Program-made: the position numbers and the translations under genes | The notes under the pieces: generated by a model | What the model was told of the DNA's origin: nothing | Database searches by the model: none | Seen by the model: the letters and a program-made list of their open reading frames with translations, nothing else | Part shown: one piece after another, positions 54,375 through 63,590 of the stretch | Layout: the number at the start of each line of letters is the position of its first letter | Position numbering within the stretch: position 1 is the stretch's first letter | Source of the DNA: Nostoc sp. TCL240-02 | Lineage (GTDB): Bacteria > Cyanobacteriota > Cyanobacteriia > Cyanobacteriales > Nostocaceae | Assembly (NCBI RefSeq): GCF_013343235.1 | Contig: NZ_CP040094.1 | Location: forward strand, 2,170,501 to 2,234,500 | Length of the DNA: 64,000 bases | Direction: 5' to 3'

Positions 54375-54996
54375 AAGATTCTCAGTCTTATTCATCTCAA
54401 GGGTGTGCGTTAGCGTAGCTCGTCGTAGACATCGCCTGTTGTTGATGATGCGTAATAAACTCAGATGTTATATTTCCCTTTCACATTTGTCTGAATTCAT
54501 GAATTGTTATATTTCAAGTATTCTTAACTAATCTTAATAAAGCTAAAAATTCCGTATCCTCTGAATAACGAGAAATCTTTGAGCCACAGTTCTATCAAAA
54601 GGATGAATTGAGTTTTTTCCCAGTTGTCAATATTTGTTGTTAAACTAATACTGAATAGTTTTTTAACTTAATATAAGAATTAACTACTTAACCAATGGTA
54701 GATGCCAAAATCTATAAAAATACAGTGTAATTAAATTGTTAATTTTTTCCTAACTTCCTTTTACTTGCGTTATCTTTTGCTTACGTGATTTTAATACTAC
54801 CTTTACATTATTCCTTAAGTATAATTGTGGGATAATAGAGAATATCCTCTTTTTTTAGGCAATCCGTAGTATTATGGTCGGTTTTAGAGAAAAACTTATC
54901 ATAAATTACCCGCTTAACACTTTTGCATAAAAATTAATAGGGTAGAATAACTGAATATTGCTCAGATATTTTTAAAATTAAAAGCAGGATTTTTTA
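54375..54996. other. AT-rich gap with dispersed repeat copy 2
   Basis: The second copy of the 30-base repeat lies at 54406-54435, directly after the TIR-TPR frame. The remaining 550 bases are very AT-rich and contain no coding frame of quality. The promoter of the next small gene is presumably at the right end (TAATAGGGTAGAATAACTG near 54940). Confidence 0.4.
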
Positions 54997-55500
54997 ATGA
55001 TCGGCTTAAATAATTCAGAAAAGGACACAGTTAGCAGCACAGCATCCACCAAGAGGCTGGCAAGGGCGATGATGGTTTCTGGTGGGGAGTTCTCACTGAT
55101 ATTAGCTTGTTGTAACAGTGTTGAAAGACAGCAGCAAGTGCTGAATCTTTTAACAGAATTTTCATCAACAGATATCCACGAAATCTTGCTCTCACCTGCG
55201 GCTGACACATTGTATACAGCTATTACAAGTGCAATTGGTGCTACACAACCCGAAGCTTTGATGGTACGGGGTTTAGAATCTGTAGTGGAAATTAACCAAC
55301 TAATCATCAGTGCCAACATCATGCGAAATGAGTTTCGGAAACAGTTTCGGTTTCCCTTGATGTTATGGGTTAATGATGAAATTCTACGCAAGCTAGTCTG
55401 GTTAGCACCAGATTTCAAAGACTGGGCAGCAAGTACTATTAGATTTGATGTACCTCACAATCAATTAGTTGAATCTGAACAACGAGCCATCAGCGCCTAA
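54997..55500 (+). CDS. Stand-alone N-terminal region of a cyanobacterial NTPase/TPR-type protein
   Basis: The 167 residues form a single alpha/beta domain: FSLILACCNSVERQQQVLNLLTEF, IHEILLSP, ALMVRGLESVVEINQLI, FRKQFRFPLMLWVNDEILRKLVWLAPDFKDWA. I recall this pattern as the N-terminal part of much larger Nostoc proteins with TPR tails. Here a stop follows at once and no TPR segment is found downstream, so the gene is either a truncated remnant or a naturally free-standing domain. It lies 622 bases after the TIR-TPR pseudogene. The VRGLES region resembles a nucleoside-triphosphatase strand, but no Walker A loop is present. Confidence 0.7.
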   Translation: MIGLNNSEKDTVSSTASTKRLARAMMVSGGEFSLILACCNSVERQQQVLNLLTEFSSTDIHEILLSPAADTLYTAITSAIGATQPEALMVRGLESVVEINQLIISANIMRNEFRKQFRFPLMLWVNDEILRKLVWLAPDFKDWAASTIRFDVPHNQLVESEQRAISA

Positions 55501-56170
55501 TATTGGCTGAGATTACTCAAAATATTTGTAGATGCTAGGTTGAGCCGAGCAAAATCTAAGCTACGCTTCTGTTCAATTATTTATAAAATTACTTTTATTT
55601 AACCTTCGCTTACCCTAACTTCTCATGGAATATGGAAAATCTTGCTTCCATTTTTCTGTAATGCGAGGGTATAGTGTACACATAAGTCCTAAAAACCTAG
55701 CTTCATAAGTTTTTACTCGTTCTCATCCTCTACATCGGAACTAAACAAGCTATTTTCCCAGACAGGGATGTGGCAGAGAATCCACAACAAACTTTTTATC
55801 TAATGAAACCTGAGCTTCTGAGTTATTCCTAGATTGCCGTAGGATATAGAGCCATACAGTTCAGATAAGACCAAAACACTTGTAGAGACGGCGATAAATC
55901 GCCGTCTCAAAACCCACGATTTTGTACAAATAGCGCTAAACCCAAGCGTATTGGGATATATGGCGTTTTGATTGAGTGCAATTTTCACCCAGAATTTGTA
56001 TAAGGAACAAAAAATTAGTACATCAGCGTCTGTATTTATATCTGTTTCAGGACAAATATACTAAATTAATTCCAACTGGTGAAGTACTGGAATTATATAT
56101 TTTATTGCCTATACGTGGTTGGATACTATTTCCCAGTTCTATAACTATTGAGTAACATCGCTATATTACG
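55501..56170. other. Gap with a dispersed repeat end and a perfect hairpin
   Basis: Positions 55674-55700 repeat the left end of the 5438-5620 element (GTGTACACATAAGTCCTAAAA). GAGACGGCGAT/ATCGCCGTCTC at 55885-55908 forms a perfect hairpin of the GTAGAGACG repeat family. No gene is supported. No opposite end of the first element was found in this gap, so it is a fragment. Confidence 0.5.
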
Positions 56171-57313
56171 ATGAAAACCATGCTGAAAAAATACCTTAAC
56201 ACCAATCAAGCACGAATTTTCACTGCTTTGATTTTGACTGGAATTTTGTCTGTAACTAGCAGTTTAACGCTTATCAAAGATGCGACGGGGGCTTCTGCTA
56301 ACCTCTCGTTAGAAACAAACAATGAAGTCCTCAAAGATAATATTAAACCAAATCGCTTGCCACGTCCAGTAGCTAAGGCGGTACTGCGAGATTTAGCCCG
56401 CAAACAGGGAATTTTTACTAGCCAACTGCAAATTATTGATTATAGTCAACAGACTTGGCGCAATGGTTGCTTGGAACTGCCCCAATCGGATGAAATCTGC
56501 ACCCAAGCGTTAGTTCCTGGTTGGCGGATTGTGGTATCTAATGGCAAAAAAAACTGGGTTTATCATACCAATAACAATGGGCGATCGCTACGTTTAGCTT
56601 CGGCAAATACTCCTTCTAACAATCTGCCAGATGAATTACCTGCGTCTGTAAAAAATGCTGTTTTGCAAGCTGCATCCAGACGTTTGCAACAGCCAATTTC
56701 TCAGCTAACCATCATTCAAGTTCAATCGCAAACTTGGAGAGATAGCTGTTTAGAATTAGCTAATGCTGATGAATTCTGTACCCAAGCTTTGGTATCAGGC
56801 TGGCGAGTAGTTGTTGGTGCGGTTGACCAAACCTTGGTTTATCATACTAATCAAACAGGTTCCGCAGTCAGACTGAACCAAAAGGCTAACGAAGGTACAC
56901 TGTCCCCTGTGCAAATTCCAGCCAGCGAGTTACCACCACCGTTAGATCGAGATATAGTATTTCGGCAAATCTCCAGTGGCGGTTTTGCTGGTAGAACCTA
57001 CCAGACTGTCTTACTCAAAGATGGGCGATTGATTCGCGTGCGGATTGGTGATGCCAATGATTCGGAACGCAGTGTTCGCAGCGTTTCTGTGCAACAGGTG
57101 CAACAATTTCAGAGATATTTGGAACGCTCTAATTTTAGTAAATTCCAAAATTTAAGTTACCCAGCCCCCAGTGGTGCTGCTGATTATATCACCTTCACTC
57201 TTACCAGCCAAAAGGGTACAGTTCAGTACAATGATATTTCTCGAAATAACCTGCCAACGAATTTACAAGCAGCAGTCAAAGCCTGGAATCAACTCGTAGC
57301 CAGCGCCCAATAA
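56171..57313 (+). CDS. Secreted protein with two copies of a two-cysteine domain
   Basis: The 380-residue protein has an N-terminal hydrophobic segment (about 15-35) that acts as signal or anchor. Residues 66-143 and 159-236 are two copies of one domain: both carry QTWR, a Cys, LEL, a second Cys ten residues later (C100/C110 and C193/C203), TQALV, GWR and VYHTN. The third part (about 255-378) is different, with FRQISSGGFAGRTYQTVLLKDG and a C-terminal helix. The paired Cys suggest disulfides in the periplasm. Function unknown; possibly inhibitor-like or envelope-binding. The next gene on the strand encodes an exported glycoside hydrolase. Confidence 0.8.
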   Translation: MKTMLKKYLNTNQARIFTALILTGILSVTSSLTLIKDATGASANLSLETNNEVLKDNIKPNRLPRPVAKAVLRDLARKQGIFTSQLQIIDYSQQTWRNGCLELPQSDEICTQALVPGWRIVVSNGKKNWVYHTNNNGRSLRLASANTPSNNLPDELPASVKNAVLQAASRRLQQPISQLTIIQVQSQTWRDSCLELANADEFCTQALVSGWRVVVGAVDQTLVYHTNQTGSAVRLNQKANEGTLSPVQIPASELPPPLDRDIVFRQISSGGFAGRTYQTVLLKDGRLIRVRIGDANDSERSVRSVSVQQVQQFQRYLERSNFSKFQNLSYPAPSGAADYITFTLTSQKGTVQYNDISRNNLPTNLQAAVKAWNQLVASAQ

Positions 57314-57337
57314 ATGATCAACCTCAGCAATGGGATT

Positions 57338-57382
57338 AAATAGCGATTGTTTTAGCGCTTACAATCGAAACGATCGCTATTT
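57338..57382. other. Nested hairpins between secreted-protein genes
   Basis: AAATAGCGAT (57338-57347) pairs with ATCGCTATTT (57373-57382). Inside and overlapping it, CGATTGT (57344-57350) can pair with ACAATCG (57361-57367). The two stems share bases and cannot both form completely. The short gap (106 bases) may hold a terminator for the first gene or a regulatory switch; no T-run is visible. Confidence 0.4.
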
Positions 57383-57419
57383 ATGCTGATTGTTCATAAT
57401 TTGATGATGTTTCTAGCAA

Positions 57420-58679
57420 ATGATGAAAAGGTTTATCAAGTGGTGTGTTGATCATTCTTGGTGGAATATTCGCCAAAGCAGAAAGTCGGGGTTATTTGCC
57501 GTTATCGTTACCTTAAGTGTGGTAGCTACGGTGATGCTATCGTTCCCATTGAACGCTCAAATTAATCTGCCGCCAAAACTAGCATCTGAGTTAAGGGGAG
57601 TATGGTTAACAAATATTGATAGTGATGTATTATTTGAGCGCGATCGCCTCAAGGGATCTTTGCAACGCCTTGATGAACTCAATTTTAATACCATATATCC
57701 GGCGGTTTGGAATTGGGGATATACATTGTATCCCAGCAAAGTTGCCCAAAAAGTAATTGGGCGATCGCTCGATCCCACACCCGGATTACAAGGGCGAGAT
57801 ATCCTCAAAGAAATTGTCGATGTGGGACATCAAAAAGGGCTAACAGTGATTCCCTGGTTTGAATTTGGCTTCATGGCACCAGCCGACTCTCTCTTAGCTA
57901 AAAATCGCCCCCAATGGCTTACTAGTCGCAGCGACGGGACTCGGATTGTCCAAGAAGGCACGCATAACCGTGTTTGGCTAAATCCCTTTCGCCCAGAAGT
58001 ACAACAATTTATCCAAGATTTAATCGTTGAAATTGTCAGAAACTACAATATTGACGGCATTCAATTTGATGACCATTTTGGCTTACCATCAGAATTAGGT
58101 TACGATGCTTACACAGTGGCACTTTACAAAAAAGAACACCGTGGTAAAGCTCCCTCCAAAAATTTTAGAGATCCAGAATGGGTGCGTTGGAGAGCCAACA
58201 AAATCACCGAGTTTATGAAACGGGTATTCAAAACTATCAAAGCTACTAAAAAAGATTGCCTAGTTTCCATTGCGCCCAATCCTCAACGTTTTTCTTACGA
58301 GTTCTTTTTAGCGGACTGGCAAAAGTGGGAACGGTTGGGAATCGTTGAAGACTTAGTTTTGCAGATATATCGTGATGATTTAAATGTTTTTGTTAACGAA
58401 TTAGAATATCCAGAAGTAAAAGCGGCAAAAAGGCATATTCCAGTGAGTGTGGGCATTTTAGCTGGGTTAAAAAACCGATCTGTGCCGATGCAACAGATTC
58501 AGACACAAGTGCAAAAAATCCGCGATCGCAATTTTGCTGGAGTCTCCTTCTTTTTCTATGAATCCCTCTGGAATATGGGCAAAGAAAAGCCACAAGAACG
58601 TCAAACTGGCTTCCAGAAGGTTTTCCCCACACCTGTAGCTTACCCGAATTTGCTAGCAGGTTGGAAACCATTTAGTTAA
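57420..58679 (+). CDS. Glycoside hydrolase family 10-like (GHL10) exported protein
   Basis: The 419-residue protein has one N-terminal membrane/signal helix (about 25-47) and a TIM-barrel hydrolase-like domain of the DUF187/GHL10 family. The conserved opening is ELRGVWLTN, followed by NFNTIYPAVWNWGYTLYPS, VIPWFEFGF, NIDGIQFDDHFG with the acidic residues expected at the active site, and LVLQIYRDD. Family members are thought to act on cell-wall or extracellular polysaccharide, but activity is not well established. Two ATGs at 57420 and 57423 are alternatives. Confidence 0.88.
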   Translation: MMKRFIKWCVDHSWWNIRQSRKSGLFAVIVTLSVVATVMLSFPLNAQINLPPKLASELRGVWLTNIDSDVLFERDRLKGSLQRLDELNFNTIYPAVWNWGYTLYPSKVAQKVIGRSLDPTPGLQGRDILKEIVDVGHQKGLTVIPWFEFGFMAPADSLLAKNRPQWLTSRSDGTRIVQEGTHNRVWLNPFRPEVQQFIQDLIVEIVRNYNIDGIQFDDHFGLPSELGYDAYTVALYKKEHRGKAPSKNFRDPEWVRWRANKITEFMKRVFKTIKATKKDCLVSIAPNPQRFSYEFFLADWQKWERLGIVEDLVLQIYRDDLNVFVNELEYPEVKAAKRHIPVSVGILAGLKNRSVPMQQIQTQVQKIRDRNFAGVSFFFYESLWNMGKEKPQERQTGFQKVFPTPVAYPNLLAGWKPFS

Positions 58680-58801
58680 TAGTCATTTGTCCTTGGTTAT
58701 TGGTCATTAGTCATTGGTACTAATGACTTCGATTTCTCCACGGCTTTTTATGAAAATAAGTGAAGCCTGCGTTCAGTCGGTGAACACTCTAAAAATTTGG
58801 G

Positions 58802-60568
58802 ATGTTACTCATGATCAGACGCTTACACAGCCGTAAAATTTCCTTAGTGGCTATGCTTACGCTTGTAATATGCCTTACTCTGGTAAGCGTGCGTTCATTT
58901 GGGCAAACAATTATGACATCAGCACCCCAACTGCTCACCGATCCATTTTTACAACTGCCAACTGAAACCTCAGTGCAAGTAGTTTGGTTCACTGAGTTTG
59001 CTGGTGTTAACCACACAGTAACTTACGGTGAAAATCTTAAACAAACTGCTAAGGCAAATACTACCAAACTCAATCGCACTCGTGAAGACCAGCAATCAAG
59101 AGTTGGAAGCCAAACTAAAGATGGGCAAGTTTATCAAAAACCAGTTCAGCGCGACATTTGGCGACATGAGGCTGAGGTAGGTGGGTTAACTCCTGGAGTC
59201 CGGGTAAATTATCGTGTCACCAGTGTGCGAGAAGACGGTGAGAGTGCTAGTAGTGATGTTTTTACCCTTGCAGCTACTCCCAAACCAGATACACCACTAA
59301 AAATTTTACTTACCTCAGATCATCAATTAAAGCCGATGACAGCAGCAAATCTGCAAAAGGTGGTAGAAACAGTTGGACGAGTTGATGGGGTGTGGTTTGC
59401 TGGTGATTTAGTTAATATTAGCGATCGCGCCTCAGAATGGTTTGATGATAATAGTGGTGGGGCGTTGTTTCCCGGCTTACAAGGTCGTGCTACTTATGAA
59501 ATGACGCACAACGACATTAAGACAACTTACACTGGTGGACAAATAATTCAACACGCACCTATGTTTACTTGTATTGGTAATCATGAGGTGATGGGGCGAT
59601 TTGCCAGGATGGGAAGTTTAGATGGTGAATTTGATGATACAATTCCTCGTACAGTTGCTCAAAAAATCTATCAAGACAAATCTTTAATAGATAATTCTTT
59701 TAATACTAATACCTACGAAGAGATTTTCTCTTTACCAAAAAGTAAAGAGGGTGGAAAAAGGTATTATGCAGTCAGTTTTGGGGATGTGCGTTTAGTGGTA
59801 CTGTACGCTACAAATATGTGGCGAACTCCCAGCTTAGATGGAAAGCGTAAGGGTAGATATCTAGAAGCTGAAAAGGATTCAAATAATCCTGAAAACTGGG
59901 GTTATGGACAGCTAATTTATGAGCCAATTGCTCAAGGGAGCAAGCAGTATAATTGGCTAGAAGCAGAACTCAACAGCCCTGAATTTAAACAAGCAAAATA
60001 CAAAGTTGTGATGTTCCATCATCCTCCCCATACTCTGGGTGATAATATCGTTCCTGCTTATACAGAACCTGTTCAAATAATTGAACGGGAGGGTAATAAT
60101 ATTAAAGCAGTGCGTTACGAATACTCGAAAGATGCAGATTATATTATCCGTGATGTTGTGCCTTTATTAGAAGCGGCTAATGTGCAATTGGTATTCTATG
60201 GGCATTCTCATTTGTGGAACCGTTTTGTTAGTCCCAGTGGAATGCACTTTCTAGAAACATCTAATGTGGGCAATACTTACGGCGCTGCTTGGGGTGACAG
60301 AAAGCGAGAAGTGCCAATTGGATATCAAGAGGATTATGTTAAGGTTGGCGATCCCAATGGTTTGGAACCAATAGTGCCCACAATTTCCCCTTTGTTGGGT
60401 GAAGATGGTAAGCCGATGCCTTATATTTCGAGTAATAATATTACGGTTTTTAGTATTTTTGATACGGGGGCGGGGACAATAAGTAGTTATCGCTTTGACA
60501 CTCGCAAACCTGATTCGGAAGTAGTGAAGTTTGATGAATTTAAGTTGAAATATAGCAATCCTATCTGA
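58802..60568 (+). CDS. Exported metallophosphoesterase, purple acid phosphatase-like
   Basis: The 588-residue protein has a signal-like N-terminus (LVAMLTLVICLTLVSV) and a fibronectin-like purple-acid-phosphatase N-domain (about 40-155: TDPFLQLPTETSVQVVWFT, LTPGVRVNYRVTS). The metallophosphatase domain (about 160-545) has motifs TSDHQ, WFAGDLVN, GNHEVMG, FHHPPHT and FYGHSHLWNRF for binuclear metal binding. All metal ligands are present. It may release phosphate from esters outside the cell; a phosphate-starvation promoter (PHO box) was not recognised. A nearby second ATG (58811) is possible. A terminator follows. Confidence 0.9.
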   Translation: MLLMIRRLHSRKISLVAMLTLVICLTLVSVRSFGQTIMTSAPQLLTDPFLQLPTETSVQVVWFTEFAGVNHTVTYGENLKQTAKANTTKLNRTREDQQSRVGSQTKDGQVYQKPVQRDIWRHEAEVGGLTPGVRVNYRVTSVREDGESASSDVFTLAATPKPDTPLKILLTSDHQLKPMTAANLQKVVETVGRVDGVWFAGDLVNISDRASEWFDDNSGGALFPGLQGRATYEMTHNDIKTTYTGGQIIQHAPMFTCIGNHEVMGRFARMGSLDGEFDDTIPRTVAQKIYQDKSLIDNSFNTNTYEEIFSLPKSKEGGKRYYAVSFGDVRLVVLYATNMWRTPSLDGKRKGRYLEAEKDSNNPENWGYGQLIYEPIAQGSKQYNWLEAELNSPEFKQAKYKVVMFHHPPHTLGDNIVPAYTEPVQIIEREGNNIKAVRYEYSKDADYIIRDVVPLLEAANVQLVFYGHSHLWNRFVSPSGMHFLETSNVGNTYGAAWGDRKREVPIGYQEDYVKVGDPNGLEPIVPTISPLLGEDGKPMPYISSNNITVFSIFDTGAGTISSYRFDTRKPDSEVVKFDEFKLKYSNPI

Positions 60569-60593
60569 TTTGTGAAAATTGGTGGATTTAGCT

Positions 60594-60618
60594 CCCCAAC
60601 TTATTTCATAAGTCGGGG
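60594..60618 (+). terminator. Terminator after the phosphatase gene
   Basis: CCCCAACTTAT (60594-60604) pairs with ATAAGTCGGGG (60608-60618) with one mismatch, followed by ATTTTGTTGTTTG. It begins 25 bases past the stop codon. The stem belongs to the same AAGTCGGGGAT sequence family as the hairpin at 52463. Confidence 0.7.
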
Positions 60619-60769
60619 ATTTTGTTGTTTGCAAATGATTAAGGATTGCTATAGAGTAATACGGTTCAGTTATGGCTAAAACTTTTTATTAAAGTCAATT
60701 TTTTTAACGAACCGCAGAGGCGCAGAGAACACAGAGAGAAGAAAGAAGTTATTAATCCATGCTATTGGA

Positions 60770-61702
60770 TTATAAGCTGCTAATCGCATCAGCAAATAGT
60801 CCAGAAACAAAGGGCAAAATAGCCTGACTCTTAGCCTGCACTTTACCTTCAGTAAACACCACTAAGAGGTAAGGGCGCTGTTCTGGTAACTCAATATACG
60901 CTGCATCATGACGAACTTGACTTGTCCAGCCTGCTTTTGACCAAATTTGAGCATTTTTAGGAAGTCCACCACCTAAAAAACCTGTTACTTGATTTTCCTC
61001 GGTGTCAGTGGGTAAATCGTTGAGAGGACGTTTCAGTAAAGCCATCATTGCTTGCGATCGCGCACTTGAAACCGCCACTCCACCTACAATACTATGCAGT
61101 AACCTAGCGATCGCATTTGTTGTTAACATATTGCGATTTTCTAGTAACTCTCCCGCAAACGCCCGTTCCCGTCCATAAGGCCCATCACCCCAAGTTTTTT
61201 GACAGACGTTAATCGTCTCCATTTCTTCCCAACCCAAAGATTGATAATAGCGGTTAACGATATTACGCTGATATTTCCAAGTTTCAAAGGGCCCGGTTGG
61301 TAATTCTGGCCCAGATGTAGTACCACTTAAAATATCCACAACCAAGCTGGTAGCATCGTTACTAGAATCGACAATCATATCCTGCAAGGCGCGTTCCAAT
61401 TCCTTGGAAGTTTGACTCATGCCTTTTTCTAGCCATTCATTTACCGCCACCAGGTAAAATAGCTTGACTACACTAGCGGGATAAATCCGTTCAACACCGC
61501 GATAAGTAAAACCACGGACTGGATGATCCCAAAAAGCGTTGGGAGTCAGCGCCCCACCAGTATTTACTAGCACTGGTGGATCGTAAACAACCCAAGTCAA
61601 GGCAATTTGATTCCGGGCTAAAGTCGGAAATGCTGCCCAAGTTGCATCTAAAATGCCATTACCAATATTTTCGAGTTGTTCGTCTTTATTAAAAAAAATC
61701 AT
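60770..61702 (-). CDS. Serine hydrolase of the class A beta-lactamase fold
   Basis: This 310-residue protein has the active-site set of penicillin-recognising enzymes: Ser77 and Lys80 in YPASVVKLF (SxxK), Ser113-Ser114-Asn115 in VDSSND (SxN), and WSKAGW in place of the usual KTG. No signal peptide is visible, since the N-terminus is polar (FFNKDEQLENIGNG). A beta-lactamase or a cell-wall amidase/peptidase role is possible. The start is separated by only nine bases from the divergent NlpC/P60 gene, which suggests joint control of peptidoglycan enzymes. The 200 bases between it and the phosphatase gene hold only repeat-like DNA. Confidence 0.88.
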   Translation of the reverse strand: MIFFNKDEQLENIGNGILDATWAAFPTLARNQIALTWVVYDPPVLVNTGGALTPNAFWDHPVRGFTYRGVERIYPASVVKLFYLVAVNEWLEKGMSQTSKELERALQDMIVDSSNDATSLVVDILSGTTSGPELPTGPFETWKYQRNIVNRYYQSLGWEEMETINVCQKTWGDGPYGRERAFAGELLENRNMLTTNAIARLLHSIVGGVAVSSARSQAMMALLKRPLNDLPTDTEENQVTGFLGGGLPKNAQIWSKAGWTSQVRHDAAYIELPEQRPYLLVVFTEGKVQAKSQAILPFVSGLFADAISSL

Positions 61703-61711
61703 TCTCTAATA

Positions 61712-62416
61712 ATGTCCTTTAATCTAAAATCCGAAATCCAAAATCCAAAATTAGGGGAGTATCAGTGTTTAACTGACCTAAATTTATATGATTCTCCTGA
61801 ATGTACACGTTTAGCAACTCAATCTGCATCTGGGAGGCATTTGTGGGTAACATCAAATCGTCAAAATTTAGCGGTCGAGGTGTATTTGTGTGAAGATGAC
61901 TATCCGGGATGGTTATCTCTTTCAGATTTTGATTCATTACAACCTGCTACTGTACCTTATCAGGCTGCAACATTTTCTGAATCTGAAATTAAGAAACTCC
62001 TCGCAGAGGTCATCGCCTTTACCCAAAAAGCGATGCAACAATCAAATTATTACCTTTGGGGTGGTACGGTTGGGCCAAATTATGACTGTTCTGGGTTGAT
62101 GCAGGCGGCGTTTGCTTCAGTGGGTATTTGGCTACCTAGAGATGCCTATCAACAGGAAGAATTCACCCAACCAATTACGATTGCAGAACTAGCAGCCGGG
62201 GATCTGGTATTTTTTGGAACTAACCAAAAAGCAACCCATGTCGCACTTTATTTGGCCGATGGCTATTACATCCATAGTTCTGGTAAAGATCAGGGACGGG
62301 ATGGAATTGGGATTGATATTCTCTCGGAACAGGGAGATGCTGTTAGTCTGTCGTATTATCAGCAGCTGCGAGGTGCTGGTAGAGTTTTTAAGAGTTACGA
62401 ACCACAGAGACGCTGA
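61712..62416 (+). CDS. NlpC/P60 (C40) peptidoglycan peptidase
   Basis: This 234-residue cell-wall peptidase is of the gamma-D-glutamyl-L-diamino acid endopeptidase type. The N-terminal SH3b domain (about 15-85, EYQCLTDLNLYDSPE) is followed by the NlpC/P60 domain with Cys126 in NYDCSGLMQ, His176 in ATHVALYL and His188 in YYIHSS. With the start at 61712 these numbers equal those I recall for the Anabaena/Nostoc recycling enzymes of known structure, which supports this start over the ATG at 61676. No signal peptide is seen, consistent with murein recycling in the cytoplasm. The GT2 gene follows after 14 bases. Confidence 0.95.
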   Translation: MSFNLKSEIQNPKLGEYQCLTDLNLYDSPECTRLATQSASGRHLWVTSNRQNLAVEVYLCEDDYPGWLSLSDFDSLQPATVPYQAATFSESEIKKLLAEVIAFTQKAMQQSNYYLWGGTVGPNYDCSGLMQAAFASVGIWLPRDAYQQEEFTQPITIAELAAGDLVFFGTNQKATHVALYLADGYYIHSSGKDQGRDGIGIDILSEQGDAVSLSYYQQLRGAGRVFKSYEPQRR

Positions 62417-62430
62417 GGACACAGGGGTAT

Positions 62431-63444
62431 ATGAGGAGTGGGAAGGTTTATCAAGGGTTGAGTGAGGAGAATGGGGCGATTTCGGCTATTGTCCCAGATG
62501 TTTCGGTGGTGGTGCCTATACATGATGAGGTGGAAAGTTTGCCGCTTTTACTAGAAGCGATCGCATCTACTTTATTTTCTAGTCAGGTAAATTATGAAAT
62601 CATCTGTGTGGATGATGGTTCTACAGATGGTTCCGGGGATTTTCTGAAAAAAGAGGCGCAAAACCGCACTGATTTAAAGGCGGTGATTTTGCGTCGCAAC
62701 TACGGACAAACTGCGGCGATGGCTGCTGGGTTTCATTATGCAGTGGGGAAAGCGATCGTTACCTTAGATGCCGATCTCCAGAATGACCCGGCTGATATCC
62801 CCATGTTATTAGCAAAGCTGGATGAAGGTTACGATTTGGTAAGTGGTTGGCGGCAAAAGCGCCAAGATGGTGCTGTAAATCGGTTACTTCCTTCCAAAAT
62901 TGCCAACTGGCTAATTCGCCATACCACTAGCGTGAATATTCATGATTATGGCTGTTCGCTGAAAGCTTATCGTGCAGAACTGTTGGCAGATATGAACCTC
63001 TACGGCGAACTACACCGATTTTTACCCGCTTTGGCGTACATCGAAGGAGCTAGAATTACTGAAATACCCGTGCGTCATCACGCACGTCGTTTTGGTCGCA
63101 GTAAATATGGGATTTGGCGGACATTCCGGGTGTTGATGGATTTGTTAACCATTCTATTTATGAAAAAATTCCTCACCCGGCCGATGCACGTTTTTGGGCT
63201 TTTGGGCTTGATTTCAATGGTTTCCGGCACAGCGATCGGAATTTACTTGACTTTCGTCAAATTAGCTTTAGGTGAGATGATTGGCAATCGCCCCTTGCTA
63301 AGTTTAGCTGTTCTCCTGCTAGTAACTGGGGTGCAGTTATTTTGCTTCGGTCTTTTAGCAGAATTGCTCATGCGTACATACCATGAATCTCAAGGACGGC
63401 CTATCTATCGCGTGCGAGAAGTAGTAGCAAAAAATGTTAAGTAA
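62431..63444 (+). CDS. Polyprenyl-type GT2 glycosyltransferase with two membrane helices
   Basis: This 337-residue glycosyltransferase is of the DPM1/GtrB/ArnC kind. The GT2 domain (about 25-245) has VSVVVPIHDEVESLPLLLEA, VDDGSTDGS, RRNYGQTAAMAAG, TLDADLQNDP (metal-binding DxD), and RHHARRFGRSKYG. Two C-terminal membrane helices (about 255-282 and 292-322) complete the family pattern. It probably links a sugar to a polyprenyl phosphate for envelope glycans. The start ATG is weakly supported by a binding site. It forms an apparent operon with the NlpC/P60 gene. Confidence 0.92.
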   Translation: MRSGKVYQGLSEENGAISAIVPDVSVVVPIHDEVESLPLLLEAIASTLFSSQVNYEIICVDDGSTDGSGDFLKKEAQNRTDLKAVILRRNYGQTAAMAAGFHYAVGKAIVTLDADLQNDPADIPMLLAKLDEGYDLVSGWRQKRQDGAVNRLLPSKIANWLIRHTTSVNIHDYGCSLKAYRAELLADMNLYGELHRFLPALAYIEGARITEIPVRHHARRFGRSKYGIWRTFRVLMDLLTILFMKKFLTRPMHVFGLLGLISMVSGTAIGIYLTFVKLALGEMIGNRPLLSLAVLLLVTGVQLFCFGLLAELLMRTYHESQGRPIYRVREVVAKNVK

Positions 63445-63455
63445 CGTAACAATAG

Positions 63456-63560
63456 TAATGATTAGTCATTAGTCATTGGTCATTGGTCATTAGTAAATAG
63501 TTAAGAGTAAATATTGGTTGACTCTAAACAAAGGACAAAGGACAAAGGACAAATGACAAA
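63456..63560. repeat. STRR-type repeats between GT2 and MFS genes
   Basis: TAGTCAT, TGGTCAT and related heptamers (about 63465-63495) are followed by four CAAAGGA/CAAATGA units near 63525-63565. They are the same families as the array at 51375-51444 and the TCATTAG/TCATTGG repeats at about 58680-58725. No coding frame is present. Confidence 0.7.
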
Positions 63561-63590
63561 TGACAAACAACTCATTAAATTGCATCTACC

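Noticed and set aside
54334..54531. 65-codon frame after the TIR-TPR gene
   Set aside because: Overlaps the end of the TPR frame and continues into a dispersed repeat; no coding character.
55800..55988. 62-codon minus-strand frame over the GAGACGGCGAT hairpin
   Set aside because: It runs through a known type of intergenic hairpin and has no homologous pattern.
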